Origin: Jatrophihabitans_A sp035248685
Lineage (GTDB): Bacteria; Actinomycetota; Actinomycetes; Mycobacteriales; Jatrophihabitantaceae
Direction of reading: 5' to 3'
NCBI GenBank assembly: GCA_035248685.1
Contig: DATFHF010000061.1
Coordinates: 1 to 64,000 of the forward strand
Length of the DNA stretch: 64,000 nucleotides
The notes beneath the pieces were generated by a model. The model worked only from the letters and a program-made list of their open reading frames with translations. It did not search any database and was not told where the DNA came from. Positions within the stretch are counted from its first letter, which is position 1. Each line of letters opens with the position of its first letter. The translations under genes were made by a program, and so were the position numbers. Positions 34,485 through 43,877 of the stretch are shown in pieces.

Positions 34485-36160
34485 TGAACCTGCCACAGCG
34501 ACTGCTGGCCCCGGCTCCGGGCTGGATCCTCGAGACCGATGTGGTGGTGGCCGGTTCCGGTATCGCCGGCTTGACCACCGCGCTGCGGATCGCCCGCGGC
34601 GGCCCGGCTCGTCCCCGGGTATTGGTGGTGACCAAGGACGTACTGGCGGCTGGTTCCACCCGGTGGGCCCAGGGCGGAATCGCGGCGGCACTCGGCCCGG
34701 ACGACACCCCGGCCGAGCACCTGAACGACACCCTGGTTGCCGGCGTCGGCCTGTGCGATCCGGACGCGGTGCGGGTGCTGGTGGACGAGGGACCGGCCGC
34801 GGTACGCGAACTGATCGAACTCGGCACCCGGTTCGACCGGACCGGCGCCGGTGAGCTGTCGCTGACCAGGGAGGGTGGCCATCATCGGGACCGGATCGCG
34901 CACGCCGGCGGCGATGCCACCGGTGCGGAGATCGAACGGGCGCTGGTCGCGGCGGTGCTGGCCGAGCCGGGCATCGAGGTCATCGAGCATGCCCTGGTGC
35001 TCGACCTGCTACCGACCGCGGCCGGCGGCGTCGGCGCGGTCACCCTGCACGTGATGGGCGAAGGCCAACGGGACGGGGTGGGTGCCGTCCGGTCCCGGGC
35101 GATCGTGCTGGCCACCGGCGGGATCGGCCAGATCTATGCCGCCACCACCAACCCACCGGTCTCCACCGGGGACGGGCTGGCGGCGGCATTGCGGGCCGGT
35201 GCGGTGGTCCGCGACCTGGAATTCGTGCAGTTCCACCCGACCGTGCTGTGGTTGGGCGGCTCGGCGTCCGGCCAGCAGCCGTTGGTGAGCGAGGCGGTTC
35301 GAGGCGAGGGCGCCTTCCTTGTGGACGGCGGTCCGGACGGCAACGGCAGCCGGTTCATGCCGGGCCTGCACCCGCTGGCCGACCTGGCACCGCGCGACGT
35401 GGTGGCCAAGGCGATCCTGCGCCGGATGCGGGAGACCGGCGCCGAGCACGTCTGGTTGGATGCCCGGCACTTCGGCGCCGAGAAGTGGCGGGTCAGGTTC
35501 CCCACCATCCTGGCCACGCTGACCTCGCTCGGCATCGACCCGGTCGAGCAGCTGATCCCGGTCGCGCCGGCCGCCCATTACGCCTCCGGCGGAATCGCGA
35601 CCGACCTGTGCGGCCGCACCTCGGTGCCCGGCCTGTACGCCTGTGGCGAGGCGGCTTGCACCGGTGTGCACGGCGCGAACCGGTTGGCCTCGAACTCGTT
35701 GCTGGAAGGCCTGGTTTTCGGACGCCGGATCGCGACCGACATCGCCGAGACCATTGCTGCCGACTGCCACAGCGCGACGGTGCTACCCGAGCTCGGCATC
35801 GACATCCGGATCGGCGGGGTACTCGCCGCTGGGGTGCGCGGTCCGCTGCGCGCCGAAATGTCGGCCGGTGCCGGCGTGCTGCGCGATGCCGACGGCCTGA
35901 GCCGGGCCGGTGCCGCTTGCCGCAAGCTGGCCGCCCAACGCGGGGGCAGCCCGGGCACCGAATCCTGGGAGGCCACCAACCTGGTGACGGTGGCCAGTGC
36001 GCTGGTCGCCGCCGCGGCCTGCCGGCTGGAGACTCGCGGCTCGCACTGGCGCGAGGATTACCCGGATCCGGACGGACGCTGGCTCGGGCACCTCGACCTG
36101 CGACTGGGCCCGGACGGCAGTATTCATACCGAGTACCGCCCGGTAGCCAGCAGCGAGTGA
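34484..36160 (+). CDS. nadB: L-aspartate oxidase
   Basis: 558 residues, FAD enzyme making iminoaspartate for quinolinate. Dinucleotide-binding VVVAGSGIAGLTTALRIA lies at residues 21-38. STRWAQGGIAAAL, TREGGHHRDRIAHAGGDATG, QFHPTVLW and the C-terminal HYASGGIATDLCGRTSVPGLYACGEAACTGVHGANRLASNSLLEGLVFG are hallmark motifs. The partner quinolinate synthase nadA is not in the window. Overlaps panC by 1 base. Confidence 0.95.
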   Translation: MNLPQRLLAPAPGWILETDVVVAGSGIAGLTTALRIARGGPARPRVLVVTKDVLAAGSTRWAQGGIAAALGPDDTPAEHLNDTLVAGVGLCDPDAVRVLVDEGPAAVRELIELGTRFDRTGAGELSLTREGGHHRDRIAHAGGDATGAEIERALVAAVLAEPGIEVIEHALVLDLLPTAAGGVGAVTLHVMGEGQRDGVGAVRSRAIVLATGGIGQIYAATTNPPVSTGDGLAAALRAGAVVRDLEFVQFHPTVLWLGGSASGQQPLVSEAVRGEGAFLVDGGPDGNGSRFMPGLHPLADLAPRDVVAKAILRRMRETGAEHVWLDARHFGAEKWRVRFPTILATLTSLGIDPVEQLIPVAPAAHYASGGIATDLCGRTSVPGLYACGEAACTGVHGANRLASNSLLEGLVFGRRIATDIAETIAADCHSATVLPELGIDIRIGGVLAAGVRGPLRAEMSAGAGVLRDADGLSRAGAACRKLAAQRGGSPGTESWEATNLVTVASALVAAAACRLETRGSHWREDYPDPDGRWLGHLDLRLGPDGSIHTEYRPVASSE

Positions 36161-36171
36161 GGATCCGTCAG

Positions 36172-37113
36172 ATGAACGCACCAGTCACCAGCATCGACCC
36201 GGCGGTGCTGTCTGCGATCACCGATGCCGGTCTCAGCGTGCACACCGTGGCGGCGGTGGTCGATCGTGCGCTGGCCGAGGATCTCACCGACGGCCCGGAC
36301 CTGACGACGACCGCGACCGTGCCGGCCGAGCAGTCCGGACGGGCCGAGCTGGTGGCCCGGCAGGCCGGCGTGCTCGCCGGCCTGCCGATCGCCGGCTATG
36401 CGTTCGCGGTGGTCAGTGCCGGCCGGTTGCACTGCTCGCCGCTAGCCACCGACGGCATGGCGGTCGAGGCCGATCAGCCGCTGCTGGTGGTGACCGGGCC
36501 GGTCCGGGACCTGCTGACGGCCGAGCGGACCGCGCTGAACCTGCTCACCCACCTGTCCGGGATCGCCACCCTGACCAGGGCCTGGGTGGATGCGGTGAGC
36601 GGCACCCAGACCCGGATCCGGGACACCCGCAAAACCCTGCCCGGCCTGCGGGAACTTCAGAAGTACGCGGTGCGCTGTGGTGGCGGCGTCAACCACCGGA
36701 TGTCGCTGTCGGACGCCGCGCTGATCAAGGACAACCATGTCGCTGCCGCCGGCTCGGTAGCCCGGGCGTACGAGTTGGTAGCCGCCGAGCTGGCCAGCAC
36801 CGGCCGGCAGCTGGTAGTCGAGGTCGAGGTGGACACCGTCGCCGAATGCCGGGAGGCGATCGCGGCCGGCGCCGAGCTGATCCTGCTGGACAACATGACG
36901 CCGGCGCAGCTGCGCAGCTGCGTAGCACTGGCCGCCGAGAGCGAGCGGACCGTCCGGCTGGAGGCATCCGGCGGGTTGAGCCTGGCGGCGGCCGCGGAGG
37001 TGGCCGCCACCGGTGTCGACTACCTGGCGGTGGGTGCGCTCACCCATTCGGCGCCGGTGCTGGATATCGGCCTGGATCTGATCACGAGCGCGGCCGAAGG
37101 GGCTGATCGCTGA
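36172..37113 (+). CDS. nadC: Nicotinate-nucleotide pyrophosphorylase (carboxylating)
   Basis: 313 residues from the ATG at 36172, with GAGG 10 nt before it. Quinolinate phosphoribosyltransferase motifs: DLTTTATVP, ERTALNLLTHLSGIATLTR, RIRDTRKTLPGLRELQKYAVRCGGGVNHRMSL, LIKDNHV and EASGGLSL. It follows nadB by 11 bases, so they form a NAD-synthesis pair, and overlaps coaX by 1 base. Confidence 0.96.
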   Translation: MNAPVTSIDPAVLSAITDAGLSVHTVAAVVDRALAEDLTDGPDLTTTATVPAEQSGRAELVARQAGVLAGLPIAGYAFAVVSAGRLHCSPLATDGMAVEADQPLLVVTGPVRDLLTAERTALNLLTHLSGIATLTRAWVDAVSGTQTRIRDTRKTLPGLRELQKYAVRCGGGVNHRMSLSDAALIKDNHVAAAGSVARAYELVAAELASTGRQLVVEVEVDTVAECREAIAAGAELILLDNMTPAQLRSCVALAAESERTVRLEASGGLSLAAAAEVAATGVDYLAVGALTHSAPVLDIGLDLITSAAEGADR

Positions 37114-37877
37114 TGCTGCTGGCCATCGACATCGGCAACACCAACACCGTCCTCGGGGTGTTCGAGGGCGAGAAGATCGTGCACTCCTGGCGGGTGAAGA
37201 CCGATGCCCGCAACACCGCCGACGAGCTGATGCTGACCTTTGCCGCGCTGCTCCAGGGCGTGCCGGTGACCGGTATCGCGGCCTGCTCCACCGTCCCGGC
37301 AGCCTGGCGCGAGCTGCGGACCATGCTCGAGCGGTACTGGCCGGATCTGCCGACGGTGCTGGTGGAACCCGGCATCAAGACCGGGGTCGCACTGCTGTTC
37401 GACAATCCGAAGGAAATCGGCGCCGACCGGATCGTCAATACGCTGGCCGCCTTCCACCTGGTCCGGGGCCCGGCGATCGTGGTCGACTTCGGCACGTCCA
37501 CCAACTTCGACGTGGTCAGCGGCAAGGGCGAGTTCCTCGGCGGCGCGCTGGCGCCGGGCATCGAGATCTCACTGGACGCGCTGGCTGCCCGGGCCGCCCA
37601 GCTGCGCAAGGTCGAGCTGGCGCTGCCCCGGTCACCGATCGGCAAGAACACCGTGGAGGCGTTGCAGTCGGGCATCCTGTACGGCTTCGCCGGCCAGGTG
37701 GACGGACTGGTCCGCCGGATCGCCGCTGCCCTGGTCCCGGACGATCCCGGCTCGATCGCGGTGATCGCCACCGGCGGGCTGGCCCCGCTGGTGGTGGAGC
37801 ACGCCGAGACGGTCACCAGGCACGAACCCGACCTGACCCTGCTCGGGCTGCGGTTGGTCTTCGAACGCAACACCTGA
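37113..37877 (+). CDS. coaX: Type III pantothenate kinase
   Basis: 254 residues, ASKHA-fold kinase that starts CoA synthesis from pantothenate. LLAIDIGNTNTVLGVFEGEK (phosphate 1 motif, residues 2-21), GADRIVN, VDFGTSTNFDVV and GGALAPGIEISLDAL are conserved. In mycobacteria and Streptomyces the same gene follows panC or nadC. Encoded head-to-tail with nadC (TGATG). Confidence 0.96.
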   Translation: MLLAIDIGNTNTVLGVFEGEKIVHSWRVKTDARNTADELMLTFAALLQGVPVTGIAACSTVPAAWRELRTMLERYWPDLPTVLVEPGIKTGVALLFDNPKEIGADRIVNTLAAFHLVRGPAIVVDFGTSTNFDVVSGKGEFLGGALAPGIEISLDALAARAAQLRKVELALPRSPIGKNTVEALQSGILYGFAGQVDGLVRRIAAALVPDDPGSIAVIATGGLAPLVVEHAETVTRHEPDLTLLGLRLVFERNT

Positions 37878-37882
37878 CCTGC

Positions 37883-38626
37883 TCAGCGCCGATACTGCCG
37901 GACCGTCTTGGTTCGCTGCGGAAAGCGCACCACCGGTCCTTGTAGCTCGGCATGCCGGTCGATCAGCAGCCGCAGCCGCCGGTCGATGGCGGCCTTCTCC
38001 GCCGCCGACCGGGTGATTACCCAGCTCCAGGTGTGCGCCAGTTCGCGCAGCTGAGCGGCGCCGGCCAGTTCGTACTGCCAGCCCACCCAGGACTCGGCGG
38101 CCGGCGTGAACAACTCGAGGTCGAGGTTGGCCGGATGATCACCGGTGATGGGTGTCGGGTCCTGGGTCGCCTGGTAGAACTGGGCCACCCAATCCACCGT
38201 GCGGTCCGGAAAGTTCCAGAGCAGCCCCACCACGCCGCCCGGCCGCAGCACCCGGGCCATCTCCTGATCGGCGGTGGGACGGGCGAACCAGTGGAACGCC
38301 TGCCCGACCAGGATCGCGTCCACCGATCGGTCGGGCAGCGGGATCCGTTCGGCGCTGCCGTCCAGCACCCGGGCCTGCGGCACCGCCCGGCGCAGTTCGG
38401 CGCGCATCTGGGCATCCGGCTCGACCGCGATCAACTCGCCGGCGCGCTCCAGTAGCCCGGCGGTCAGCTTGCCGGTGCCGGCGCCCAGGTCGAGGATGAC
38501 GCCCGAGATGTCGCCCAGGGCGAAGTCGATGGCGGCCGGCGGGTAGGTCGGTCGGACCGCGGCATATCGCGCGGCTTCGGCCCCGAAGGACCGGGCGAAC
38601 ACCGAGCCCGGCAGATCAGCCTGCAT
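37883..38626 (-). CDS. Class I SAM-dependent methyltransferase
   Basis: 247 residues. The SAM-binding motif I is VILDLGAGTGKLTAGLLE (about residues 43-60), followed by VEPDAQMRAELRR, LPDRSVDAILVGQAFHWF and RVLRPGGVVGLLWN. The HWF and WNFPD features match a common actinobacterial family of methyltransferase-domain proteins with unknown substrate. GGGGG upstream of the ATG supplies a ribosome site. It converges on coaX with 5 bases between the stops. Confidence 0.85.
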   Translation of the reverse strand: MQADLPGSVFARSFGAEAARYAAVRPTYPPAAIDFALGDISGVILDLGAGTGKLTAGLLERAGELIAVEPDAQMRAELRRAVPQARVLDGSAERIPLPDRSVDAILVGQAFHWFARPTADQEMARVLRPGGVVGLLWNFPDRTVDWVAQFYQATQDPTPITGDHPANLDLELFTPAAESWVGWQYELAGAAQLRELAHTWSWVITRSAAEKAAIDRRLRLLIDRHAELQGPVVRFPQRTKTVRQYRR

Positions 38627-38704
38627 GCATCCCCCGGTTCCAGCGTCGCGCCCCGATGTGATTCTGCCAAGGATCGCTGGGGTTCTGCTCGTCGGATGCG
38701 CCGG

Positions 38705-39322
38705 TCAGAGCCAGCCGCGGTGCTCGGCCTCGGCGTAGGCCTCCGCCCGGTTACGCACGCCGGTTTTGGCGATCGCCGCGGACAGGTAGTTGCGGACCGT
38801 CCCCTCGGACAGGAAGAGCTTGCCGGCGATGTCGGCCACCGTCGCTCCGTTGCGGGACGCGACCAGCACGTCTCGCTCCCGGCCGGTCAGCGGCGAGGGG
38901 CCACCGGCCAGGGTGGCCGCGGCCAGCGCCGGGTCGACCACCCGTTCACCGGCGGCCACCCGGCGAACCGCGTCGGCCAGTTGCTCGGCCGGGGCATCCT
39001 TCACCACAAAGCCCAGCGCACCGGATTCCATCGCCCGGCGCAGGTAGCCGGGCCGTCCGAAGGTGGTCAGGATGATCACCCGGACGTCGGGTGCCTCGTG
39101 CGCCAGGGCGGCTGCCGCGGCCAGGCCGTCCAGCCCCGGCATTTCGATGTCGAGCAGTGCCACGTCCGGGCGGTGCCGGATCACGGCCGCTACCACCTCG
39201 TCCCCGCGGCCGACCTCGGCGACCACCTCGAAGTCCGGTTCCAGGCCGAGCAGGGCGGCCAACGCTGACCGCACCAGCGCCTGGTCGTCGGCCAGCAGTA
39301 GCCGGATAGGCGGGGACGTCAT
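38705..39322 (-). CDS. NarL/LuxR-type response regulator
   Basis: 205 residues from the ATG at 39322. The receiver domain begins IRLLLADDQALVRSAL, with phosphoacceptor Asp in VALLDIEMPG and the conserved Lys in FVVKDAP. A LuxR helix-turn-helix follows (LTGRERDVLVASRNGATVADIAGKLFLSEGTVRNYLSAAIAKTG). The start overlaps the kinase stop (ATGA). Together with the kinase it probably controls the ABC exporter encoded upstream in the same operon. Confidence 0.94.
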   Translation of the reverse strand: MTSPPIRLLLADDQALVRSALAALLGLEPDFEVVAEVGRGDEVVAAVIRHRPDVALLDIEMPGLDGLAAAAALAHEAPDVRVIILTTFGRPGYLRRAMESGALGFVVKDAPAEQLADAVRRVAAGERVVDPALAAATLAGGPSPLTGRERDVLVASRNGATVADIAGKLFLSEGTVRNYLSAAIAKTGVRNRAEAYAEAEHRGWL

Positions 39323-40461
39323 CGGCCGGCCGTTACCGGTAGCTCGACTCGCAGTCGCCAACCGCGGCTGCCGGCCGGGGCATCGACGCTCAATCGGGCG
39401 CCGGCCGAATCGGCCCGCTCGCGCAGCCCGGTCAGGCCGTTGCCCTCGGCCGGTGTGCCGCCGATGCCGTCATCGGTGATCTCGATGGCGCGTTCGGCCA
39501 GCCGCACCTGGCAGTTACGGGCTCGGGAGTGCCGCACCACGTTGGTGACCCCTTCGCGGACCACCCAGCCGAACAGTTCACTGTCGCGGGGATCCACCGA
39601 ATCGATGGCGCCGGGCAGCTCGGCGGTGATGCCGGCCGCCCGCAGCACCTCGCGAGCCGCCGCCAGCTCGTTGCCCAGCGTCACCTCCCGGTAGCCGGTC
39701 ACCGCGGCCCGGACGTCGGTCAGCACCCGCCGGCTCAGGCTCTCCACCTCGGCGATCTCGGCGGCGGCCCGTTCCGGGTCCACCGCGGCGAGCCGGTGCG
39801 CCAGGGCCGCCTTGACGGTGATGGTGGTCAGCGAGTGGCCGAGCAGATCGTGCAGGTCCCGGGCGATCCGGGTGCGCTCGTTCTCGGTGGCCAGCCGAGC
39901 CACCTCGGATCGGGCATCGGCCAGCGCCTTGTTCGACCGCAGCACGGCGAAGAAGCCGAACATCGCCAGCGAGACGATCAGGATCGCCGACGGCGTGTTC
40001 CAATCCGTCCCGGTGTGCCAGGCCGGTATCCAGGCGGGCACGAACGCTGCCACCGCGGCGTAACCGATGATCAGCGGGATCGCGCGCAGGTACCGGGCCG
40101 CCACGGTGAGCACCGCGATGTACACCAGCATGACGAACGCATCCTGGTGTGCGAACAGCGTTTCCACCGCGGTGAGTACCAGCATGCCGGCGTAATACCG
40201 CCAGTACACCGCTGGCCGGCCGAGGTAGCGGCCGGCCAGCATAGCCAGCAGGTAGCAGGCGCAGAAGGCGAGCAGGCAGCCGATGCCGATCGCCGCGGCC
40301 AGCCCACTCGAGTGCCGGAACACCCCGGCCGCGGTCTGTAACAGGTACACCAGGAAGACCGCCGGGAACAGCAGCTGGCGCCACTGCCGCACCGGGACCC
40401 GAGGATCGCCGGCCGACTCGAACGGATCCAGGCCGGCGAGCCGGCCTAGCCGCAGCGCCAC
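39319..40461 (-). CDS. Sensor histidine kinase (HisKA_3 type)
   Basis: 380 residues. Five or six N-terminal transmembrane helices without a large external sensor domain, then HisKA_3 with ERTRIARDLHDLLGHSLTTI (phosphorylated His near residue 206) and a small HATPase domain (GVTNVVRHSRA, ITDDGIGG, NGLTGLRERADSAGARL). This DesK/LiaS-like layout senses membrane state or an exporter. GTG start follows the ABC permease stop without a gap. Confidence 0.93.
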   Translation of the reverse strand: MALRLGRLAGLDPFESAGDPRVPVRQWRQLLFPAVFLVYLLQTAAGVFRHSSGLAAAIGIGCLLAFCACYLLAMLAGRYLGRPAVYWRYYAGMLVLTAVETLFAHQDAFVMLVYIAVLTVAARYLRAIPLIIGYAAVAAFVPAWIPAWHTGTDWNTPSAILIVSLAMFGFFAVLRSNKALADARSEVARLATENERTRIARDLHDLLGHSLTTITVKAALAHRLAAVDPERAAAEIAEVESLSRRVLTDVRAAVTGYREVTLGNELAAAREVLRAAGITAELPGAIDSVDPRDSELFGWVVREGVTNVVRHSRARNCQVRLAERAIEITDDGIGGTPAEGNGLTGLRERADSAGARLSVDAPAGSRGWRLRVELPVTAGR

Positions 40462-41190
40462 TCAGCGGCTCCGGCCGGTGTCGGCCAGAAAGGCCCGGGT
40501 TGCCAGCACCGCGAAGACCGCCGACCAGCCGAGCACGACCAGCCAACCCTTGACCGGCCAGCTGCTGCCGCCGACCGCGATGTGTCCGGCCTGCACGATC
40601 CAGTAGGACGGAATCCAGCTGCCGATGCTGCCCAGCACGCCGGTGACCGGGTACCAGGAGCCGCCGACCAGCGCGAACAGCGACATCAGGCCGCCCATGA
40701 CCGGCCCCATCGCGTCATCGCGGACCAGGTGCCCGATCCAGATCCCGATGGCGGCGAATGGCACCAGCCCGATCAGGATGAACAACGTCATCTCGATCCA
40801 GTGGCTGATGCTCGCCCGGGCGCCGAGGCTGATGCCGGCGACGTACATCGCGGCGATGGTCAGCGTCGCGGTCAGGTATCCCACCGCGATCTTGGTCGCC
40901 AGGTAGGCCCCGGGACGCAGCGGCGACAACCTGAGCTGCCGGTTCCAGCCGGTGGCCCGATCCACCGCGATCCGGGCGCCGCCGGCGAGCACCGCCCCCA
41001 TGGCGCCGAAGCCGAGCATGCCCACCATGTAATAGGTGATCGGGCTGATGTCGACCGGGAATCCGCTGGCGTGCTTGTTGCTGCCGCCGATCACCAGGAA
41101 CAGGATCACCGGAAAGGCCAGCGAGAAGATGTAGCTCTGCCGGTTGCGCAGGGTTCGCAGCACCTCGTACCGCAGGTAGGTCGCGTTCAT
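40462..41190 (-). CDS. ABC-2 type transporter permease
   Basis: 242 residues with six transmembrane helices, beginning MNATYLRYEVLRTLRNRQSYIFSLAFPVILFL. ABC-2 signature features are VDRATGWNRQLRLSPLRPGAYLATKIA (amphipathic coupling region) and GSWYPV near helix 5. It pairs with the ATPase encoded 1 base upstream. Drug or peptide export, or lipid handling, is likely. Confidence 0.9.
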   Translation of the reverse strand: MNATYLRYEVLRTLRNRQSYIFSLAFPVILFLVIGGSNKHASGFPVDISPITYYMVGMLGFGAMGAVLAGGARIAVDRATGWNRQLRLSPLRPGAYLATKIAVGYLTATLTIAAMYVAGISLGARASISHWIEMTLFILIGLVPFAAIGIWIGHLVRDDAMGPVMGGLMSLFALVGGSWYPVTGVLGSIGSWIPSYWIVQAGHIAVGGSSWPVKGWLVVLGWSAVFAVLATRAFLADTGRSR

Positions 41191-41191
41191 G

Positions 41192-42127
41192 TCAGGCCTC
41201 CGCGGCAGTCGGTTCGAGGGTCACCAGTACGTCCTGATCGTCGCCGCCGGTGAGTTGTAGGAAGGCCTGTTCGAGTCCGGCCCCGGCGATCTCGATGTCA
41301 CGCACCGCCGGGTAGTTGTGCAACAACGCCCGGATCGCGCTGTCCGAGTCGTCGCAGGCCAGCACGATGGCCTCGCCGCGCAGCTGAACCGAGGACACCC
41401 CGGGCAACGTTCGCAGCAGTTCCGGCTGCGCATCGGGCAGCGTGGCCCGGATCGTGCGCAGGCCGACCAATGCCTTGATCTGGGTGGTCGGGCCGTCCGC
41501 CACGATCCGGCCGTGCGCCATCAGCACGATCCGGTCGGCGTAGGAGTCGGCCTCCTCCAGGTAGTGGGTGGCGAACAGTACGGTCTTGCCACCGGCGGCT
41601 ACCGCCCGCATCGTCGTCCAGAACTGGTGCCGGCCCTCGACGTCCATCGCCACCGTCGGCTCGTCCAGCACCAGCAGGTCGGAATTGGAGACCAGGGCCA
41701 CCGCGAACCGAGCGCGCTGAGTCTGGCCACCGGACAGCCTGTTCGTCCGCCGGTCGGCGAAGTCGGCGATGCCGGTCAGCTCGATGACCTCGTCCACCCC
41801 GAGCGCGTTCGGGTACAGCGAGGCGATCGATCTGAGCAGCTCGCGCACGGTCAGGTAGGGCACCAGCGACCCGACCTGGAGCATGCCGCAGATCCGACCG
41901 GCGGCGACCGCCTGCGCCGGGCTCTGGCCGAACATGCTCACCCGGCCGCGATCCGGCCGGCTCAGTCCCAGCATCAGGTCGATGGTGGTGGACTTGCCGG
42001 CGCCGTTCGGACCGAGCAGCGCAACCGTCTCACCCGGCCGGATCCGCAGGTCGATATCGCGTACCGCGTGCACCTGTTCGAAGCTCTTGCTCAGCCCGGC
42101 AAGTTCGATCCCCAGCTCTGCATTCAT
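41192..42127 (-). CDS. ABC transporter ATP-binding protein (DRA/CcmA type exporter)
   Basis: 311 residues from the ATG at 42127. Walker A LLGPNGAGKST (about residues 39-49), signature LSGGQTQRARFA, Walker B LLVLDEPTVAMD and H-loop ATHYLEEAD are intact. A C-terminal domain of about 80 residues ending in LEQAFLQLTGGDDQ is typical of drug-exporter ATPases. First gene of the ATPase-permease-kinase-regulator operon. GATGAT 6 nt upstream may be its -10 box. Confidence 0.93.
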   Translation of the reverse strand: MNAELGIELAGLSKSFEQVHAVRDIDLRIRPGETVALLGPNGAGKSTTIDLMLGLSRPDRGRVSMFGQSPAQAVAAGRICGMLQVGSLVPYLTVRELLRSIASLYPNALGVDEVIELTGIADFADRRTNRLSGGQTQRARFAVALVSNSDLLVLDEPTVAMDVEGRHQFWTTMRAVAAGGKTVLFATHYLEEADSYADRIVLMAHGRIVADGPTTQIKALVGLRTIRATLPDAQPELLRTLPGVSSVQLRGEAIVLACDDSDSAIRALLHNYPAVRDIEIAGAGLEQAFLQLTGGDDQDVLVTLEPTAAEA

Positions 42128-42245
42128 GGGCTCATCATCGCCGAGCCGATACCGGCATCGGCAGTGTGTGCTCGCGGCGATCGCCGATGACATTCGTCAG
42201 CGCATCGGCCGCCAGGTGGCCGGCGTATCCGGTTGGGCACGCCGA

Positions 42246-42251
42246 TACAGT
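42246..42251 (+). promoter_or_regulatory. -10 box TACAGT for lysS (near-leaderless)
   Basis: TACAGT ends 7 nt before the GTG at 42259. Confidence 0.4.
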
Positions 42252-42258
42252 CAGTGAG

Positions 42259-43764
42259 GTGACCGCCGAACATGCTGGCCCAGACGACGCACCCGACGAT
42301 CTGCCGGAGCAGGTCCGGATCCGGCGGGAGAAGTACGACCGGCTGATCGGCGACCCGGAGCGCGCCCCGTTCCCGGTACGGGTCGAGCGCACGCACACGC
42401 TCGCCCAGATCCGGCAGGCGTTCCCGGAACTGGCACCGGACACCGCGACCGGCGTCCTGGTGTCGGTGACCGGCCGGGTGATCTTCGTTCGCAACACCGG
42501 CAAGCTGTGCTTCGCCACCTTGCGCGAAGGCGGGGTGGAGGTACAGGCGATGCTGTCGGCCGACCAAGTCGGGACCGAGGCGCTGGCCAATTGGAAGGCC
42601 GACGTGGATCTCGGCGACCAGGTGGTGGTGGCCGGCGAAGTCATCTCGTCCCGGCGAGGTGAGCTGTCGGTGCTCGCGCACAGTTGGCGGATGACGGCTA
42701 AGGCCCTGCGACCGCTGCCGGTGGCGCACCGGCCGATGAGTGAAGAGAGCCGGGTCCGCCAGCGATATGTGGATCTGATCGTGCGTCCCGAGGCGCGTCG
42801 AATGGTGATAGTCCGAGCACAGGTGTTGGCCTCGTTGCGGCGCTCTCTGAACGGCTTGGGTTTCATCGAGGTGGAGACACCGGTCTTGCAGTCGGTGCAC
42901 GGTGGGGCAGCGGCTCGGCCATTTCACACCCACCTCAATGCATTCGACCAACCGATGTCGTTGCGAATCGCACACGAGCTTTATCTCAAGCGGGCGCTGG
43001 TAGGTGGAATCGAACGTGTTTTCGAAATCGGGAAGACCTTCCGAAACGAAGGAATCGACTCCACGCATTCGGCCGAATTCACCATGCTCGAGGCGTACGA
43101 GGCTTACGGTGATTGCAACTCGGTCGCTGCCTGGACCCGATCGCTCATCGTTGACGCCGCGCACGCGGTCGGTATCGAAACGGCGCGGACCGCGGATGGC
43201 GAGGAAATTGAGCTAACCTCGGAGTGGCGCTGGCGGTCTATCTATGATTTAGTGTCGGCCGCCGTTGATGAGGTCGTTACCCCGGATGTAGAGGCCTCCG
43301 AACTACGCCGACTGGCCGCCTTCCGAAATGTCGCTCTCAAACCAGACTTAGTTGCTGGTGAGATTGTCTTGGAGCTCTATGAGAAGCTCGTGGAGCACAC
43401 TCTTATTCAACCTACCTTCGTCTGCGACTATCCCCGCTCAGTCCGGCCGCTGGCTCGGCCGCACCGTACCGACCCGAGGTTGGCGGAGGCCTGGGACCTG
43501 GTCATCGGTGGGGTCGAGATCGCGCCTGGTTACTCCGAATTAGCAGATCCAGTCGAGCAACGCAGGGTGTTGCTCGAACAGTCGGTAGCTGCCGCGGCCG
43601 GCGACCCCGAGGCGATGCAGCTGGACGAGGACTTTCTTCAGGCACTGGAGTACGGCATGCCGCCGAGCGGCGGAATGGGGCTAGGCGTCGATCGACTCAT
43701 CGGCCTGTTCACCGGCAAGGGAATTAGGGAGACGATCCTATTCCCGTTGCTGAAGCCGTTGTAA
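42259..43764 (+). CDS. lysS: Class II lysyl-tRNA synthetase
   Basis: 501 residues from the GTG at 42259. An OB-fold anticodon domain (about 45-150, TGVLVSVTGRVIFVRNTGKLCFATL) precedes the catalytic core. Class II motifs: motif 2 ERVFEIGKTFRNEGIDSTHSAEFTMLE and motif 3 GMPPSGGMGLGVDRLIGLF. The C-terminal half (VRPLARPHRTDP, WDLVIGGVEIAPGYSELADPVEQRR) resembles the LysX-like LysRS2 subtype more than E. coli LysS. Codon usage changes sharply at about 42,770: the 5' part has around 90 percent G/C at third positions in sampled lines and the 3' part about half that. The reading frame stays intact. Confidence 0.92.
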   Translation: MTAEHAGPDDAPDDLPEQVRIRREKYDRLIGDPERAPFPVRVERTHTLAQIRQAFPELAPDTATGVLVSVTGRVIFVRNTGKLCFATLREGGVEVQAMLSADQVGTEALANWKADVDLGDQVVVAGEVISSRRGELSVLAHSWRMTAKALRPLPVAHRPMSEESRVRQRYVDLIVRPEARRMVIVRAQVLASLRRSLNGLGFIEVETPVLQSVHGGAAARPFHTHLNAFDQPMSLRIAHELYLKRALVGGIERVFEIGKTFRNEGIDSTHSAEFTMLEAYEAYGDCNSVAAWTRSLIVDAAHAVGIETARTADGEEIELTSEWRWRSIYDLVSAAVDEVVTPDVEASELRRLAAFRNVALKPDLVAGEIVLELYEKLVEHTLIQPTFVCDYPRSVRPLARPHRTDPRLAEAWDLVIGGVEIAPGYSELADPVEQRRVLLEQSVAAAAGDPEAMQLDEDFLQALEYGMPPSGGMGLGVDRLIGLFTGKGIRETILFPLLKPL

Positions 43765-43773
43765 TATCGATAG

Positions 43774-43846
43774 AGCGGAAGTCCGGCGGTTCAACTCGCG
43801 TATTGGTGCCACGGTGCTTTAATGTGTAGGCACCTAAACTTCCGCT
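43774..43846 (+). terminator. Nested hairpin between lysS and lsr2
   Basis: AGCGGAAGT (43774-43782) pairs exactly with ACTTCCGCT (43838-43846), and GGTGCC (43805-43810) with GGCACC (43829-43834) inside it. The right arm is followed by TTCT. It may end lysS transcripts or structure the lsr2 leader. Confidence 0.5.
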
Positions 43847-43877
43847 TTCTCGAGGCGCTTCTTAGATTGGACGTACT

